NCBI GenBank assembly: GCA_014796735.1
Contig: JAAVIG010000162.1
Location: 1 to 11,897, forward strand
From: Oscillospiraceae bacterium
Lineage (GTDB): Bacteria; Bacillota; Clostridia; Oscillospirales; Ruminococcaceae
Direction of reading: 5' to 3'
DNA: 11,897 bases
The notes under the pieces were generated by a model. It did no database searches and was not told the DNA's origin. It saw nothing but the letters and a program-made list of their open reading frames with translations. Below, piece by piece: positions 1 through 7,748 of the stretch (the first letter of the stretch is position 1; every line of letters starts with the position of its first letter). The position numbers and the translations under genes are program-made.

Positions 1-500
1 CGTTAAGGAGAATGAACAGACATTATACCTCGTCGGAATACTCCGAAATAGTTGACAATCTCAGAAACGCTTTTCCGAACTGCGGGATCACCACCGACGT
101 AATGGTGGGATTTGCGGGAGAGACCGAGGAGGAGTTTGAAAAATCGCTGAATTTTGTGGGCAGCATAGGCTTTGCCCGTATACACGTCTTTACCTACTCA
201 ATACGCCCCGGCACTGCCGCCGCTTCTATGCCCGATCAGGTACCCGAAGCGGTAAAGGAACGGCGGTACGGGGAAATGACCGAGCTTTCAATGCGTTTGC
301 GCAGGGGCTTTTTTGAAAAGAATCTGAATACCGTTCATAAGGTGCTTATCGAAAGACAGGTGTCACCCGATTATATCAACGGATATACAGAAAGCTATAT
401 TCCCGTGCGTATTTACGGGGGAAAGGCGAAAAGACACGATATAGTCACAGCCAAGATCGTGGAGGCAAAGGATAGCTTTTGTGTTGGGGTGATTGTGTAA
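1..500 (+). CDS. mtaB: tRNA threonylcarbamoyladenosine methylthiotransferase (MtaB type), C-terminal part
   Basis: This is the 3' part of a radical-SAM methylthiotransferase of the MiaB/RimO/MtaB family. MtaB adds a methylthio group to t6A at position 37 of ANN-decoding tRNAs in the cytoplasm. The frame is open to the window edge (first full codon at 3, reading L-R-R-M-N-R), so the ATG at 12 is an internal methionine and the gene starts upstream. Visible landmarks, counted from that Met, are VGFAGETEEEF near residues 32-42 and HVFTYSIRPGTAAASMPDQV near 58-77. The last ~55 residues look like a TRAM RNA-binding domain (KVLIERQ...GYTESYIPVRI). The H-V-F-x-Y-S-x-R-x-G-T-x-A-A-x-M-x-x-Q-V pattern fits MtaB better than MiaB or RimO. 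The cluster-binding Cys motif and N-terminal domain lie outside the window. The subfamily is from remembered family patterns; the superfamily is secure. Confidence 0.88.
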   Translation, partial: LRRMNRHYTSSEYSEIVDNLRNAFPNCGITTDVMVGFAGETEEEFEKSLNFVGSIGFARIHVFTYSIRPGTAAASMPDQVPEAVKERRYGEMTELSMRLRRGFFEKNLNTVHKVLIERQVSPDYINGYTESYIPVRIYGGKAKRHDIVTAKIVEAKDSFCVGVIV

Positions 501-519
501 AAATGGCAATACTTTATTG

Positions 520-545
520 ACCGTTGCGGCGGTGCTGTTTTTTTT
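520..545 (+). terminator. Weak intrinsic terminator after mtaB
   Basis: A short hairpin (ACCG at 520-523 pairing with CGGT at 530-533, 6-nt loop) is followed after a few bases by eight T residues at 538-545. The stem is only 4 bp, so termination may be partial. It lies 19 nt past the mtaB stop and before the purL promoter, where a terminator would be expected. Confidence 0.35.
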
Positions 546-614
546 ACATTATACTAATTTCAAATTATCCACTAAATTTTGCGATCATTTTAATTTGAAA
601 ATAGTATTAACCAC

Positions 615-643
615 TTGAAAAAAGGTAAGAAAAGAAGTATAAT
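615..643 (+). promoter_or_regulatory. Sigma-70 type promoter of the purL operon
   Basis: A -35 box TTGAAA (615-620) and a perfect -10 box TATAAT (638-643) are separated by exactly 17 nt, in an AT-rich gap. Transcription would start near 650. This leaves a leader of about 54 nt before the ATG at 704, too short for a purine riboswitch, and none was seen. Confidence 0.8.
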
Positions 644-703
644 ATAAGCATAATGTTTTTAGCAATAAATAACAAGCTTTTTATAAAAGAAAGGAAAAAC
701 AAA

Positions 704-3700
704 ATGGCTGTCTATCGCATTTATGTGGAGAAAAAACCCGAATTTGACATTGAAGGAAGATCGGTGCTTGACGATCTTCGCACCGCTTTGCGCATTGAAA
801 GCGCGGAGAACGTACGCATTATCAACAGGTACGATGCGGAGGAGATCACCGAGGAAAACTTCAAACGTTCGATTCCCACCGTTTTCAGCGAACCACCTGT
901 TGACAACATCTACGAGGAGCTTCCCGAGCTTGGTGAAAATCAGCGTATCTTCGCGGTGGAATTTCTCCCCGGACAGTTCGATCAGCGCGCGGACAGTGCG
1001 GCGCAGTGTATACAAATGCTGTGTCAGGGCGACCGTCCCGTTGTAAAGTACGCAAAGATATACATATTAAGCGGAAAGATCACCGACGAGGAGTTTAATA
1101 AGATAAAGCATTATCTTATTAACGCGGTGGAAGCCCGTGAATGCGGACTGGAAAAATACGATACCCTTAAGATAAAATATGATATTCCCACGGAAGTCGT
1201 TACTCTTGACGGATTTCTTGATTTGGACGACGCCGGGCTTGCCGATTTTGTGAAAAAGTACGGTCTTGCAATGGACAACGACGATATAAAGTTCTGCCAG
1301 AATTATTTCAAGAGCGAAAACCGCTGTCCCACCATTACCGAGATCAGAATGATAGACACCTACTGGAGCGATCACTGCCGTCACACCACTTTCGGCACTA
1401 TTATCGACAACGCCGAGATCAACGCTCCTTACATTGCGGATACATACAAGGAATACAAGGTACACCGCGAGGAATTGGGCAGGGCAAACAAGCCCCTTTG
1501 CCTTATGGATATCGCCACTCTTGCGGCAAGGAAACTGAAAAAGGACGGATTGCTTCCCGACCTTGACGAAAGCGAAGAAATCAACGCCTGCTCCGTTAAA
1601 ATTACCGTTGACAACGACGGAAAGGATGAGCAGTGGCTTTTGATGTTCAAAAACGAGACCCACAACCACCCCACCGAGATTGAGCCTTTCGGCGGTGCGG
1701 CAACCTGTCTCGGCGGAGCTATCCGCGATCCTCTTTCGGGACGTTCCTTTGTTTATCAGGCAATGCGTGTTACGGGCGCGTCCGACCCTCTTTTACCCGT
1801 TGACCAAACGATTCCCGGAAAGCTTCCTCCCCGTAAAATAACCACAACTGCGGCTGCGGGCTATTCTTCCTATGGCAATCAGATAGGGCTTGCCACCGGA
1901 CATGTTGCGGAAATTTATCATAAGGGCTATATGGCTAAGCGCATGGAGATAGGCGCGGTTATAGGCGCGGCCCCCATAGAAAACGTAAGGCGCGAAAGAC
2001 CCGCGGCAGGTGATGTTATTATTCTTCTCGGAGGAAAGACGGGACGCGACGGCTGCGGCGGAGCTACAGGCTCTTCCAAGTCTCACAGCGTTGAAAGCCT
2101 TGAAAGCTGCGGTGCGGAGGTACAAAAGGGCAATGCTCCCGAGGAACGCAAGTTACAGAGACTTTTCAGAAATCCCGAAGCCACAACGCTTATCAAACGC
2201 TGCAACGACTTTGGCGCGGGCGGTGTTTCCGTTGCTATCGGCGAGCTGGCGGACGGTCTTGAAATAGATTTGAACGCCGTACCTAAAAAGTACGACGGCT
2301 TGGACGGCACGGAGCTTGCTATTTCCGAATCGCAGGAAAGAATGGCGGTTGTCGTTGAAAAGGAAAACGTTGAAAAGTTTATCGCACTTGCGGGAAGCGA
2401 AAATCTTGAAGCTACTCCCGTGGCGGTGGTAAAGGAAGAACCCCGCCTTAAGATGAACTGGAACGGAAAGACTATCTGCGATATTTCAAGAGATTTCTTA
2501 AACTCCAACGGCGCGGAAAAGCACACAGATGTTGCCGTTCCCAAGCCCGAGGTAAGCTATTCGACAGGCAGAAAAAACACCGCCGAGGACTGGGAAAATT
2601 TAGTGCAGGACCTTAACATATGCTCACAAAAGGGTCTTATTCAGCGTTTTGACAGCACTGTCGGCGCGGCTACCGTACTAAAGCCCAAAAACAACAAGAC
2701 TCAGCAGACCCCCGTTCAGAAAAAAAAAAAAAAAATACCCGTTACGGGCGGAAATACAAACACCGCTTCCATAATGGGCTGGGGCTTTAACCCCTCCATA
2801 AGCGAACAGTCGCCCTATCACGGAGCGATGTTGGCGGTTATCGAAAGCATAGGCAAGGTGGTTGCGGCAGGCGGCTCGTCCAAAAAGTGCTGGCTCACTT
2901 TCCAAGAATATTTTGAGAGAACACAGAACAACCCCTCCCGCTGGGGCAAGCCCTTTGCGGCTCTTCTGGGCGCGTACAAGGCTCAGCTGGAGCTTTCCTG
3001 CGGCGCGATAGGCGGAAAGGACTCCATGTCGGGTACTTTTGAGCATATCGACGTGCCCCCCACCCTTGTTTCCTTTGCCGTTTCCACCGCAAAGGCGGAT
3101 AAGGTCATCAGCGCGGAGTTCAAGCTGCCTTACAGCAAGCTTTATTATATCAGCCCCGCTTACGACGAAAACAAGCTGCCCGATTTTGACAGCGTTAAGT
3201 TTGTGTTTGAAACTGTGGAAAAGGCGATAAAGGACGGAAGGGCGATTTCCGTTTGGTCTGTCGCTAACGGCGGTATTGCCGAGGGTATTTTCAAGATGTC
3301 ACTGGGCAACAGAATAGGCGCTAAGCTGGAAGCTCTTGACGACGAGACTTTGTTCACCCCCTGCTACGGCGGATTTATCATTGAAGCCAACGGCGAGATA
3401 GAAAACGCGCAGTGCATAGGCGAGACCTGCGAGGAATATAAAATTTACTGCGGCGGTGTAGAGCTTGACATTGCGACTATTGAAGAAAAATGGAACAACA
3501 AGCTTGAACCGATATTTAAGAATACCACTCCCGCACAGCCCGCTCCCGCTCCCATTGCCTACACCAAGGGCTGCGAGATTGTTTGCGCACCCGCTAACAA
3601 GACAGCAAAGCCAAAGGTGCTTATTCCCGTATTCCCCGGCACAAACGGAGAGTACGACATGGCGGACGCGTTCAACAGAAACGGCGGCGAGGCGGAGACA

Positions 3701-4408
3701 TTTGTTATAAGGAATCTTAACGCTGCCGCTATGGAGGAATCGGTTGAAGCCTTTGCCAAGCTTATCGGCAAGGGTCAGATAATTGCCGTTCCCGGCGGCT
3801 TCAGCGGAGGCGACGAGCCCGAAGGCTCGGCTAAGTTCATTAACGCCTTTTTCAGAAATCCTAAGATAAAGGACGCAATAGACGATATGCTTTATCACCG
3901 CGACGGTCTGATGATGGGCATTTGCAACGGCTTCCAGGCTCTGATAAAGTTAGGTCTTCTGCCCTTCGGCGAGATCAAGCCTTTGACCGAGGAAAGCCCT
4001 ACTCTTACCTTTAACACCGTGGGCAGACATCAGTCTCAGCTTGTTTACACCAAAATCTGCACCGACAAAACACCGTGGCTTATGCACTGCAAGGTCGGTG
4101 AGACCTACACCGTGCCTATCTCTCACGGCGAGGGCAGGTTTGTTGCCAATGAGGACGTTATTCAGAAGCTGATTGACAACGGTCAGGTGGCTACACAGTA
4201 CGTTGATTTAAGCGGCAATCCCACTATGGAGCTTAGCTTTAATCCCAACGGCTCCATGCATGCGATAGAGGGTATTATTTCTCCCGACGGGCGTGTGTTC
4301 GGAAAAATGGGTCACAGCGAGCGTATAAGCGACGAGAGATGCGCGGTGAATGTGGACGGTAATAAGCTGCTGCCTATGTTTAAGGGCGGTGTGGATTACT
4401 TTAAGTAA
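704..4408 (+). CDS. purL: Phosphoribosylformylglycinamidine synthase, single-chain clostridial type
   Basis: FGAM synthase catalyses step four of purine synthesis: FGAR + glutamine + ATP to FGAM, in the cytoplasm. The protein is 1234 aa, normal for the fused type carrying PurS-like, synthetase and glutaminase domains. Landmarks are DTYWSDHCRHTTF (218-230), the PTEIEPFGGAATCLGG nucleotide-binding region (about 322-337) and GGKDSMSGTF (about 770-780). A class I glutaminase domain runs from about 970, with nucleophile Cys1074 in GICNGFQ and His1141/Glu1143 in SHGEGRF. The start at 704 is chosen because AAAGGA (690-695) lies 8 nt upstream and MAVYRIYVEKKPEF resembles family N termini. The in-frame ATG at 653 sits almost on the predicted transcription start. 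An odd stretch at residues 662-677 (K-N-N and five Lys in a row, encoded by a 16-A run) replaces a region expected to be conserved, without shifting the frame. The family call is certain; activity of this copy is less so. Confidence 0.96.
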   Translation: MAVYRIYVEKKPEFDIEGRSVLDDLRTALRIESAENVRIINRYDAEEITEENFKRSIPTVFSEPPVDNIYEELPELGENQRIFAVEFLPGQFDQRADSAAQCIQMLCQGDRPVVKYAKIYILSGKITDEEFNKIKHYLINAVEARECGLEKYDTLKIKYDIPTEVVTLDGFLDLDDAGLADFVKKYGLAMDNDDIKFCQNYFKSENRCPTITEIRMIDTYWSDHCRHTTFGTIIDNAEINAPYIADTYKEYKVHREELGRANKPLCLMDIATLAARKLKKDGLLPDLDESEEINACSVKITVDNDGKDEQWLLMFKNETHNHPTEIEPFGGAATCLGGAIRDPLSGRSFVYQAMRVTGASDPLLPVDQTIPGKLPPRKITTTAAAGYSSYGNQIGLATGHVAEIYHKGYMAKRMEIGAVIGAAPIENVRRERPAAGDVIILLGGKTGRDGCGGATGSSKSHSVESLESCGAEVQKGNAPEERKLQRLFRNPEATTLIKRCNDFGAGGVSVAIGELADGLEIDLNAVPKKYDGLDGTELAISESQERMAVVVEKENVEKFIALAGSENLEATPVAVVKEEPRLKMNWNGKTICDISRDFLNSNGAEKHTDVAVPKPEVSYSTGRKNTAEDWENLVQDLNICSQKGLIQRFDSTVGAATVLKPKNNKTQQTPVQKKKKKIPVTGGNTNTASIMGWGFNPSISEQSPYHGAMLAVIESIGKVVAAGGSSKKCWLTFQEYFERTQNNPSRWGKPFAALLGAYKAQLELSCGAIGGKDSMSGTFEHIDVPPTLVSFAVSTAKADKVISAEFKLPYSKLYYISPAYDENKLPDFDSVKFVFETVEKAIKDGRAISVWSVANGGIAEGIFKMSLGNRIGAKLEALDDETLFTPCYGGFIIEANGEIENAQCIGETCEEYKIYCGGVELDIATIEEKWNNKLEPIFKNTTPAQPAPAPIAYTKGCEIVCAPANKTAKPKVLIPVFPGTNGEYDMADAFNRNGGEAETFVIRNLNAAAMEESVEAFAKLIGKGQIIAVPGGFSGGDEPEGSAKFINAFFRNPKIKDAIDDMLYHRDGLMMGICNGFQALIKLGLLPFGEIKPLTEESPTLTFNTVGRHQSQLVYTKICTDKTPWLMHCKVGETYTVPISHGEGRFVANEDVIQKLIDNGQVATQYVDLSGNPTMELSFNPNGSMHAIEGIISPDGRVFGKMGHSERISDERCAVNVDGNKLLPMFKGGVDYFK
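2720..2735 (+). repeat. 16-base poly-A tract inside purL
   Basis: Sixteen consecutive A residues encode Lys673-677 and the first base of Ile678 of PurL. The frame is kept, but gain or loss of one A would truncate the protein. A second A-rich patch (AAAAACAACAAG, 2687-2698, residues K-N-N-K) lies 21 nt upstream. It could be real, or an assembly or read artefact. Confidence 0.95.
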
Positions 4409-4410
4409 AA

Positions 4411-5259
4411 ATGGCTTCGGTAAATAATAACTCAAATCTGTATTTAAGAATTCTGCTCATATTTACCGCGGCGGTTATAGCTATAGTAACGGCGGTTTTG
4501 TTCGTTCTGCCCGCGCTGTATGAAAACGACTGCAAAATAAGGGTAAATACCGAGCTGGAAAGCAAGCTGACTAGCGATGTTTTAAATGCCAATATCTGCA
4601 TTATACAAAATAAATCGAAAATTATCGGCAACATGGAGCATCTTACCTATTCGGCGGGGGCAAGCGGCGTTATTTTTGACAAAAAGGCGGGGAAATACTA
4701 CGCCTTGACCGCTTATCACGTTGTTTCGGAAGCAGACGAAAACACAAAATTTCTTGTACAGCCCTACACTGCCCAGCCTTATTCTCAGTACGACAATGGG
4801 GGTATTGTCGAATACTATGGTCAATTTCCCGCCGCAAGAGTTGAATATTACGAGGAAAGCCGCGATTTGGCGGTAATTAGCTTTTATTCCTCCGAAAGTC
4901 TGGGATTGGTGAGCGTGGCGGAGTCGGACGCTGAAAAGGGGACGGATATTGCGGTTATAAGCAATCCCGAGGGGGAACGCTTTATTCACAGCTTTGGAAA
5001 TATTATTTCAAACGATACGGTGGATTTTTCGGGAAACGACGGATTGGTAAACAATTATGTTATTCAGCATAACGCTTATATCGCTCCCGGAAGCAGCGGA
5101 AGCGCGGTTTTGTCATTTGAGGACGGAAAGGCGGAGATAGTGGGGATAAATATAGGCGGCGGCACGAATTTTATGGGGAAGTTCAGCTACGGTGCAATGA
5201 TACCCTGTCAGCAGATAAGAAGCTTTTTAAATAACTGGAGGGTGGCGGAAAAGCAATGA
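4411..5259 (+). CDS. Membrane-anchored trypsin-like serine protease
   Basis: This 282-aa protein has one N-terminal membrane segment (about residues 11-35, very hydrophobic, preceded by an Arg) and an extracytoplasmic trypsin-fold domain. The catalytic triad is readable: His103 in ALTAYHVV, Asp152 in SRDLAVI and Ser229 in APGSSGSAV, where GSSGS stands for the usual GNSGG. It resembles the protease domain of HtrA/DegP-type (S1C) enzymes, but there is no room for a PDZ domain after residue 270. The substrate is unknown; envelope protein quality control is a plausible inference. The gene begins 2 nt after the purL stop. No good Shine-Dalgarno sequence is visible before the ATG, so translation probably relies on ribosomes finishing purL. 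It overlaps the next gene by 4 nt (ATGA). Confidence 0.82.
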   Translation: MASVNNNSNLYLRILLIFTAAVIAIVTAVLFVLPALYENDCKIRVNTELESKLTSDVLNANICIIQNKSKIIGNMEHLTYSAGASGVIFDKKAGKYYALTAYHVVSEADENTKFLVQPYTAQPYSQYDNGGIVEYYGQFPAARVEYYEESRDLAVISFYSSESLGLVSVAESDAEKGTDIAVISNPEGERFIHSFGNIISNDTVDFSGNDGLVNNYVIQHNAYIAPGSSGSAVLSFEDGKAEIVGINIGGGTNFMGKFSYGAMIPCQQIRSFLNNWRVAEKQ

Positions 5260-5690
5260 TAAGAGAAATAACGGAAAAAGACCTTGACGGGCTTTTAACG
5301 CTGTATACTCAGCTTCACGGCAACCCTTTCCCCGAAAAAAGTGACGAATTGAATCGACTTTGGAGCGAAATTTTGTCCGACCGCAATTATCATATAATAG
5401 TATGCGAGGAAAAAGAAGAAATAGTTTCCTCCTGCGTATGCGTTATTGTCCCAAATCTAACCCATGGGCAGAGACCTTACGCGCTTATCGAAAACGTTAT
5501 CACCGATGAAAGATACAGGAAAAAGGGCTATGCTGCGGCTTGTCTTGATTTTGCAAAGGAAATCGCAGTCAGGGAGGGCTGCTATAAAATAATGCTTATG
5601 ACAGGCTCTAAAAAGGAAAGCACGCTGAATTTTTACAGGAAAGCGGGCTATAACAGCAACGATAAAACAGCCTTTATTTGTTGGATTTGA
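5256..5690 (+). CDS. GNAT-family N-acetyltransferase
   Basis: A 144-aa single-domain GNAT protein, typical in length. It starts MIREITEKDLDGLLTLYTQL, the usual opening beta strand and helix. Acetyl-CoA binding motif A is ITDERYRKKGYAAACL (residues 82-97, the R-x-x-G-x-A pyrophosphate loop), and NFYRKAGY (125-132) is the typical C-terminal motif. The family transfers an acetyl group from acetyl-CoA to an amine; the substrate here cannot be told. The ATG overlaps the stop of the protease gene (ATGA), which implies translational coupling in the purL transcription unit. Confidence 0.85.
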   Translation: MIREITEKDLDGLLTLYTQLHGNPFPEKSDELNRLWSEILSDRNYHIIVCEEKEEIVSSCVCVIVPNLTHGQRPYALIENVITDERYRKKGYAAACLDFAKEIAVREGCYKIMLMTGSKKESTLNFYRKAGYNSNDKTAFICWI

Positions 5691-5707
5691 AAGGTAGGAT
5701 ATTATAC

Positions 5708-5899
5708 ATGGAGAAAACGTTTACCTGCCCTTACTGCGGCGGAAAAAAATTTGCTTTGGGAAAACAGGACGGATATGCCGAGGTTTATCCCGCGGATAAG
5801 TTTTTTTCTTTTAAAAGTCAGAAGCTTTACCATGAAATTTGTTTAGACTGTGGAACGGTGGTAAGGTCGTATATTAAAAATCCCGAAAAGCTGACTTAA
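5708..5899 (+). CDS. Small zinc-ribbon protein
   Basis: A 63-aa protein with two Cys pairs: CPYCGG (Cys7, Cys10) and CLDCG (Cys45, Cys48). They are about 34 residues apart and would bind one zinc ion in a ribbon fold. Function is unknown; such small proteins often bind nucleic acid or other proteins. The start at 5708 is preferred over an in-frame ATG at 5678 because AAAGG/AGGA-like sequence lies 8-14 nt upstream (5690-5699), and because the longer form would add ten residues overlapping the GNAT gene before the first Cys pair. It is probably the last gene of the purL unit, beginning 17 nt after the GNAT stop. Confidence 0.72.
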   Translation: MEKTFTCPYCGGKKFALGKQDGYAEVYPADKFFSFKSQKLYHEICLDCGTVVRSYIKNPEKLT

Positions 5900-5950
5900 A
5901 TTTTCGGCTTAAAGTAATACAAAATAAAACATTTACAGGAGGACAAACAA

Positions 5951-7729
5951 ATGCTTTCAAAAATCGGAATCAGACCCGTTATCGACGGCAGACAGTTCGG
6001 TATCCGCGAAAGCCTTGAGGAACAGACCATGAATATGGCTAAGGCGGCGGCGGAGCTTATCACCTCTAAGGTGCGCCACGCAAGCGGCGAGCCTGTGGAG
6101 TGCGTTATTGCCGACGGCACGATCGGAGGTATCGCGGAAAGCGCGGCGTGCAACGAAAAATTCAGCAAGGAAAACGTTGTGGCTACTCTTACCGTTACTC
6201 CCTGCTGGTGCTATGTTACCACTGTTATCGACGAAAACCCCAATACAATTAAAGCTATCTGGGGCTTTAACGGTACGGAGCGTCCCGGCGCGGTATTTCT
6301 TGCGGCGGCTATGAGCGCGTACGCTCAGATAGGCATGCCATGCTTCTCGATTTACGGTCACGACGTTAAGGATGCCGACGACAAGACTATCCCCGAGGAC
6401 GTTGAGGAAAAAATTCTCCGTTTTGCGCGCTGCGCGGCGGCGGTAGGCGATATAAGAAACAAAAGCTATGTAAATATAGGCGCGGTGGCTATGGGCATCG
6501 CCGGCTCCTACTGCAACGAGGATTTCTTCCGCAGCTATTTGGGTATGCACCCCGAATGGGTGGATATGAGCGAGATAATCCGCCGCGAAAAGCTGGGTAT
6601 TTATGATAGGGACGAGTACGAAAAGGCTCTTGCGTGGATAAAGGCAAACTGCAGGGAGGGCGTTGACATTAACCCCACCGACGGAATGTTCTATCAGAGG
6701 ACTGTGCTTTCCCCCGAGGAAAAGGAGGAAAACTGGCAGTTTATCGCAAAAATGACCTGCATAATAATGGATATTATGAAGGGCAATCCCAAGCTTGCGG
6801 AAATGGGCTGGCTTGAGGAAGCGAAGGGCAGAAACGCCGTTCTGGGCGGTTTCCAAGGTCAGCGCAACTGGACAGACTTTATGCCCAACGCGGATTTCAG
6901 CGAGGCTATTTTAAACACCACCTTTGACTGGAACGGAAAGCGCGAGCCTATCCCCTTTGCAACCGAAAATGACGGTCTTAACGGAGTTACACAGCTTTTG
7001 CTTCATCAGGTAACTTCAAGAGCGGCAATATTTGCGGACGTAAGAACCTACTGGTCGCCCGAAGCGGTGGAAAGAGTAACGAAGTGGAAGCCCGACGGAG
7101 TTGCTGAAAACGGCTTTATCCATCTTATCAACAGCGGCGCGGCGGCATTGGACGGCACCGGTGCATGCCTTAACGAAAAGGGCGAGAACTGCATGAAGAA
7201 CTGGTGGGATATGACAGACGAGGACATTGACGCCTGCCTTAAGGCTACCACATGGCCCTGCGCTAACCTCGGCTATTTCAGAGGCGGCGGATTTTCTTCA
7301 AGCTACTCCACAAAGGGCGTTATGCCCTGCACCTTTGCGAGAGTTAACCTTGTAAAGGGATTGGGCCCCTCTATTCAGATAGTTGAGGGCTATACCGTTG
7401 AACTGCCCGAAAACGTAAACAAGATACTGCTTGAACGCACCGACAAGACATGGCCTTCAACATGGTTCACACCCATTCTCACTGGCAAGGACAGCTTCAA
7501 GGACGTTTACAGCGTTATGGCTAACTGGGGCGCAAATCACGGAGCCTTTGTCTACGGACATGTGGGCGCTGACCTTATCACACTGGCTTCCATGCTCCGT
7601 ATTCCCGTATCGCTTCACAATATTTCCGAGGAAAGGATTTACCGTCCTCACGCTTGGACGGCGTTCGGTACAAAGGACCTGGAGGGTGCGGATTACAGAG
7701 CCTGCGCTAATTACGGAAGCCTTTATTAA
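5951..7729 (+). CDS. fucI: L-fucose isomerase
   Basis: FucI converts L-fucose to L-fuculose (and D-arabinose to D-ribulose) in the cytoplasm, using Mn2+. The 592-aa protein matches the E. coli enzyme (591 aa) along its length. It begins KIGIRPVIDGRQFGIRESLE, carries TVTPCWCY and KAIWGFNGTERPGAVFLAAA, and ends DYRACANYGSLY. By alignment with E. coli Glu337, Asp361 and His528, the metal-binding and catalytic residues are Glu339 (ATEND), Asp363 (FADVRTYWSPEA) and His530 (WGANHG). A strong ribosome site AGGAGG (5937-5942) lies 8 nt before the ATG. No clear promoter was found in the 51-nt gap upstream, so it may be read through from the purL unit or use a weak promoter. No fuculokinase, fuculose-phosphate aldolase or fucose transporter is nearby; the next gene is a mannanase 19 nt downstream. 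Confidence 0.97.
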   Translation: MLSKIGIRPVIDGRQFGIRESLEEQTMNMAKAAAELITSKVRHASGEPVECVIADGTIGGIAESAACNEKFSKENVVATLTVTPCWCYVTTVIDENPNTIKAIWGFNGTERPGAVFLAAAMSAYAQIGMPCFSIYGHDVKDADDKTIPEDVEEKILRFARCAAAVGDIRNKSYVNIGAVAMGIAGSYCNEDFFRSYLGMHPEWVDMSEIIRREKLGIYDRDEYEKALAWIKANCREGVDINPTDGMFYQRTVLSPEEKEENWQFIAKMTCIIMDIMKGNPKLAEMGWLEEAKGRNAVLGGFQGQRNWTDFMPNADFSEAILNTTFDWNGKREPIPFATENDGLNGVTQLLLHQVTSRAAIFADVRTYWSPEAVERVTKWKPDGVAENGFIHLINSGAAALDGTGACLNEKGENCMKNWWDMTDEDIDACLKATTWPCANLGYFRGGGFSSSYSTKGVMPCTFARVNLVKGLGPSIQIVEGYTVELPENVNKILLERTDKTWPSTWFTPILTGKDSFKDVYSVMANWGANHGAFVYGHVGADLITLASMLRIPVSLHNISEERIYRPHAWTAFGTKDLEGADYRACANYGSLY

Positions 7730-7748
7730 ATAAAACAACGGAGTATTT

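Noticed and set aside
653..703. In-frame ATG at 653 as purL start
   Set aside because: It lies about 3 nt after the predicted transcription start and has no ribosome site. The ATG at 704 has AAAGGA at good spacing, and the protein then begins as family members do.
1067..1669. Long minus-strand open frames inside purL (also 3299-3898) and inside fucI (5957-6856)
   Set aside because: They are opposite strongly conserved enzymes and show no family features. They result from codon bias of the real genes.
5678..5707. ATG at 5678 as start of the zinc-ribbon gene
   Set aside because: It would overlap the GNAT gene and add ten residues unrelated to the domain. The ATG at 5708 has a better placed ribosome site.
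5883..5907. Hairpin CCGAAAA/TTTTCGG at the end of the zinc-ribbon gene as a terminator
   Set aside because: The 7-bp stem is perfect but has an 11-nt loop, few GC pairs and no T run after it. It may be a minor RNA structure only.
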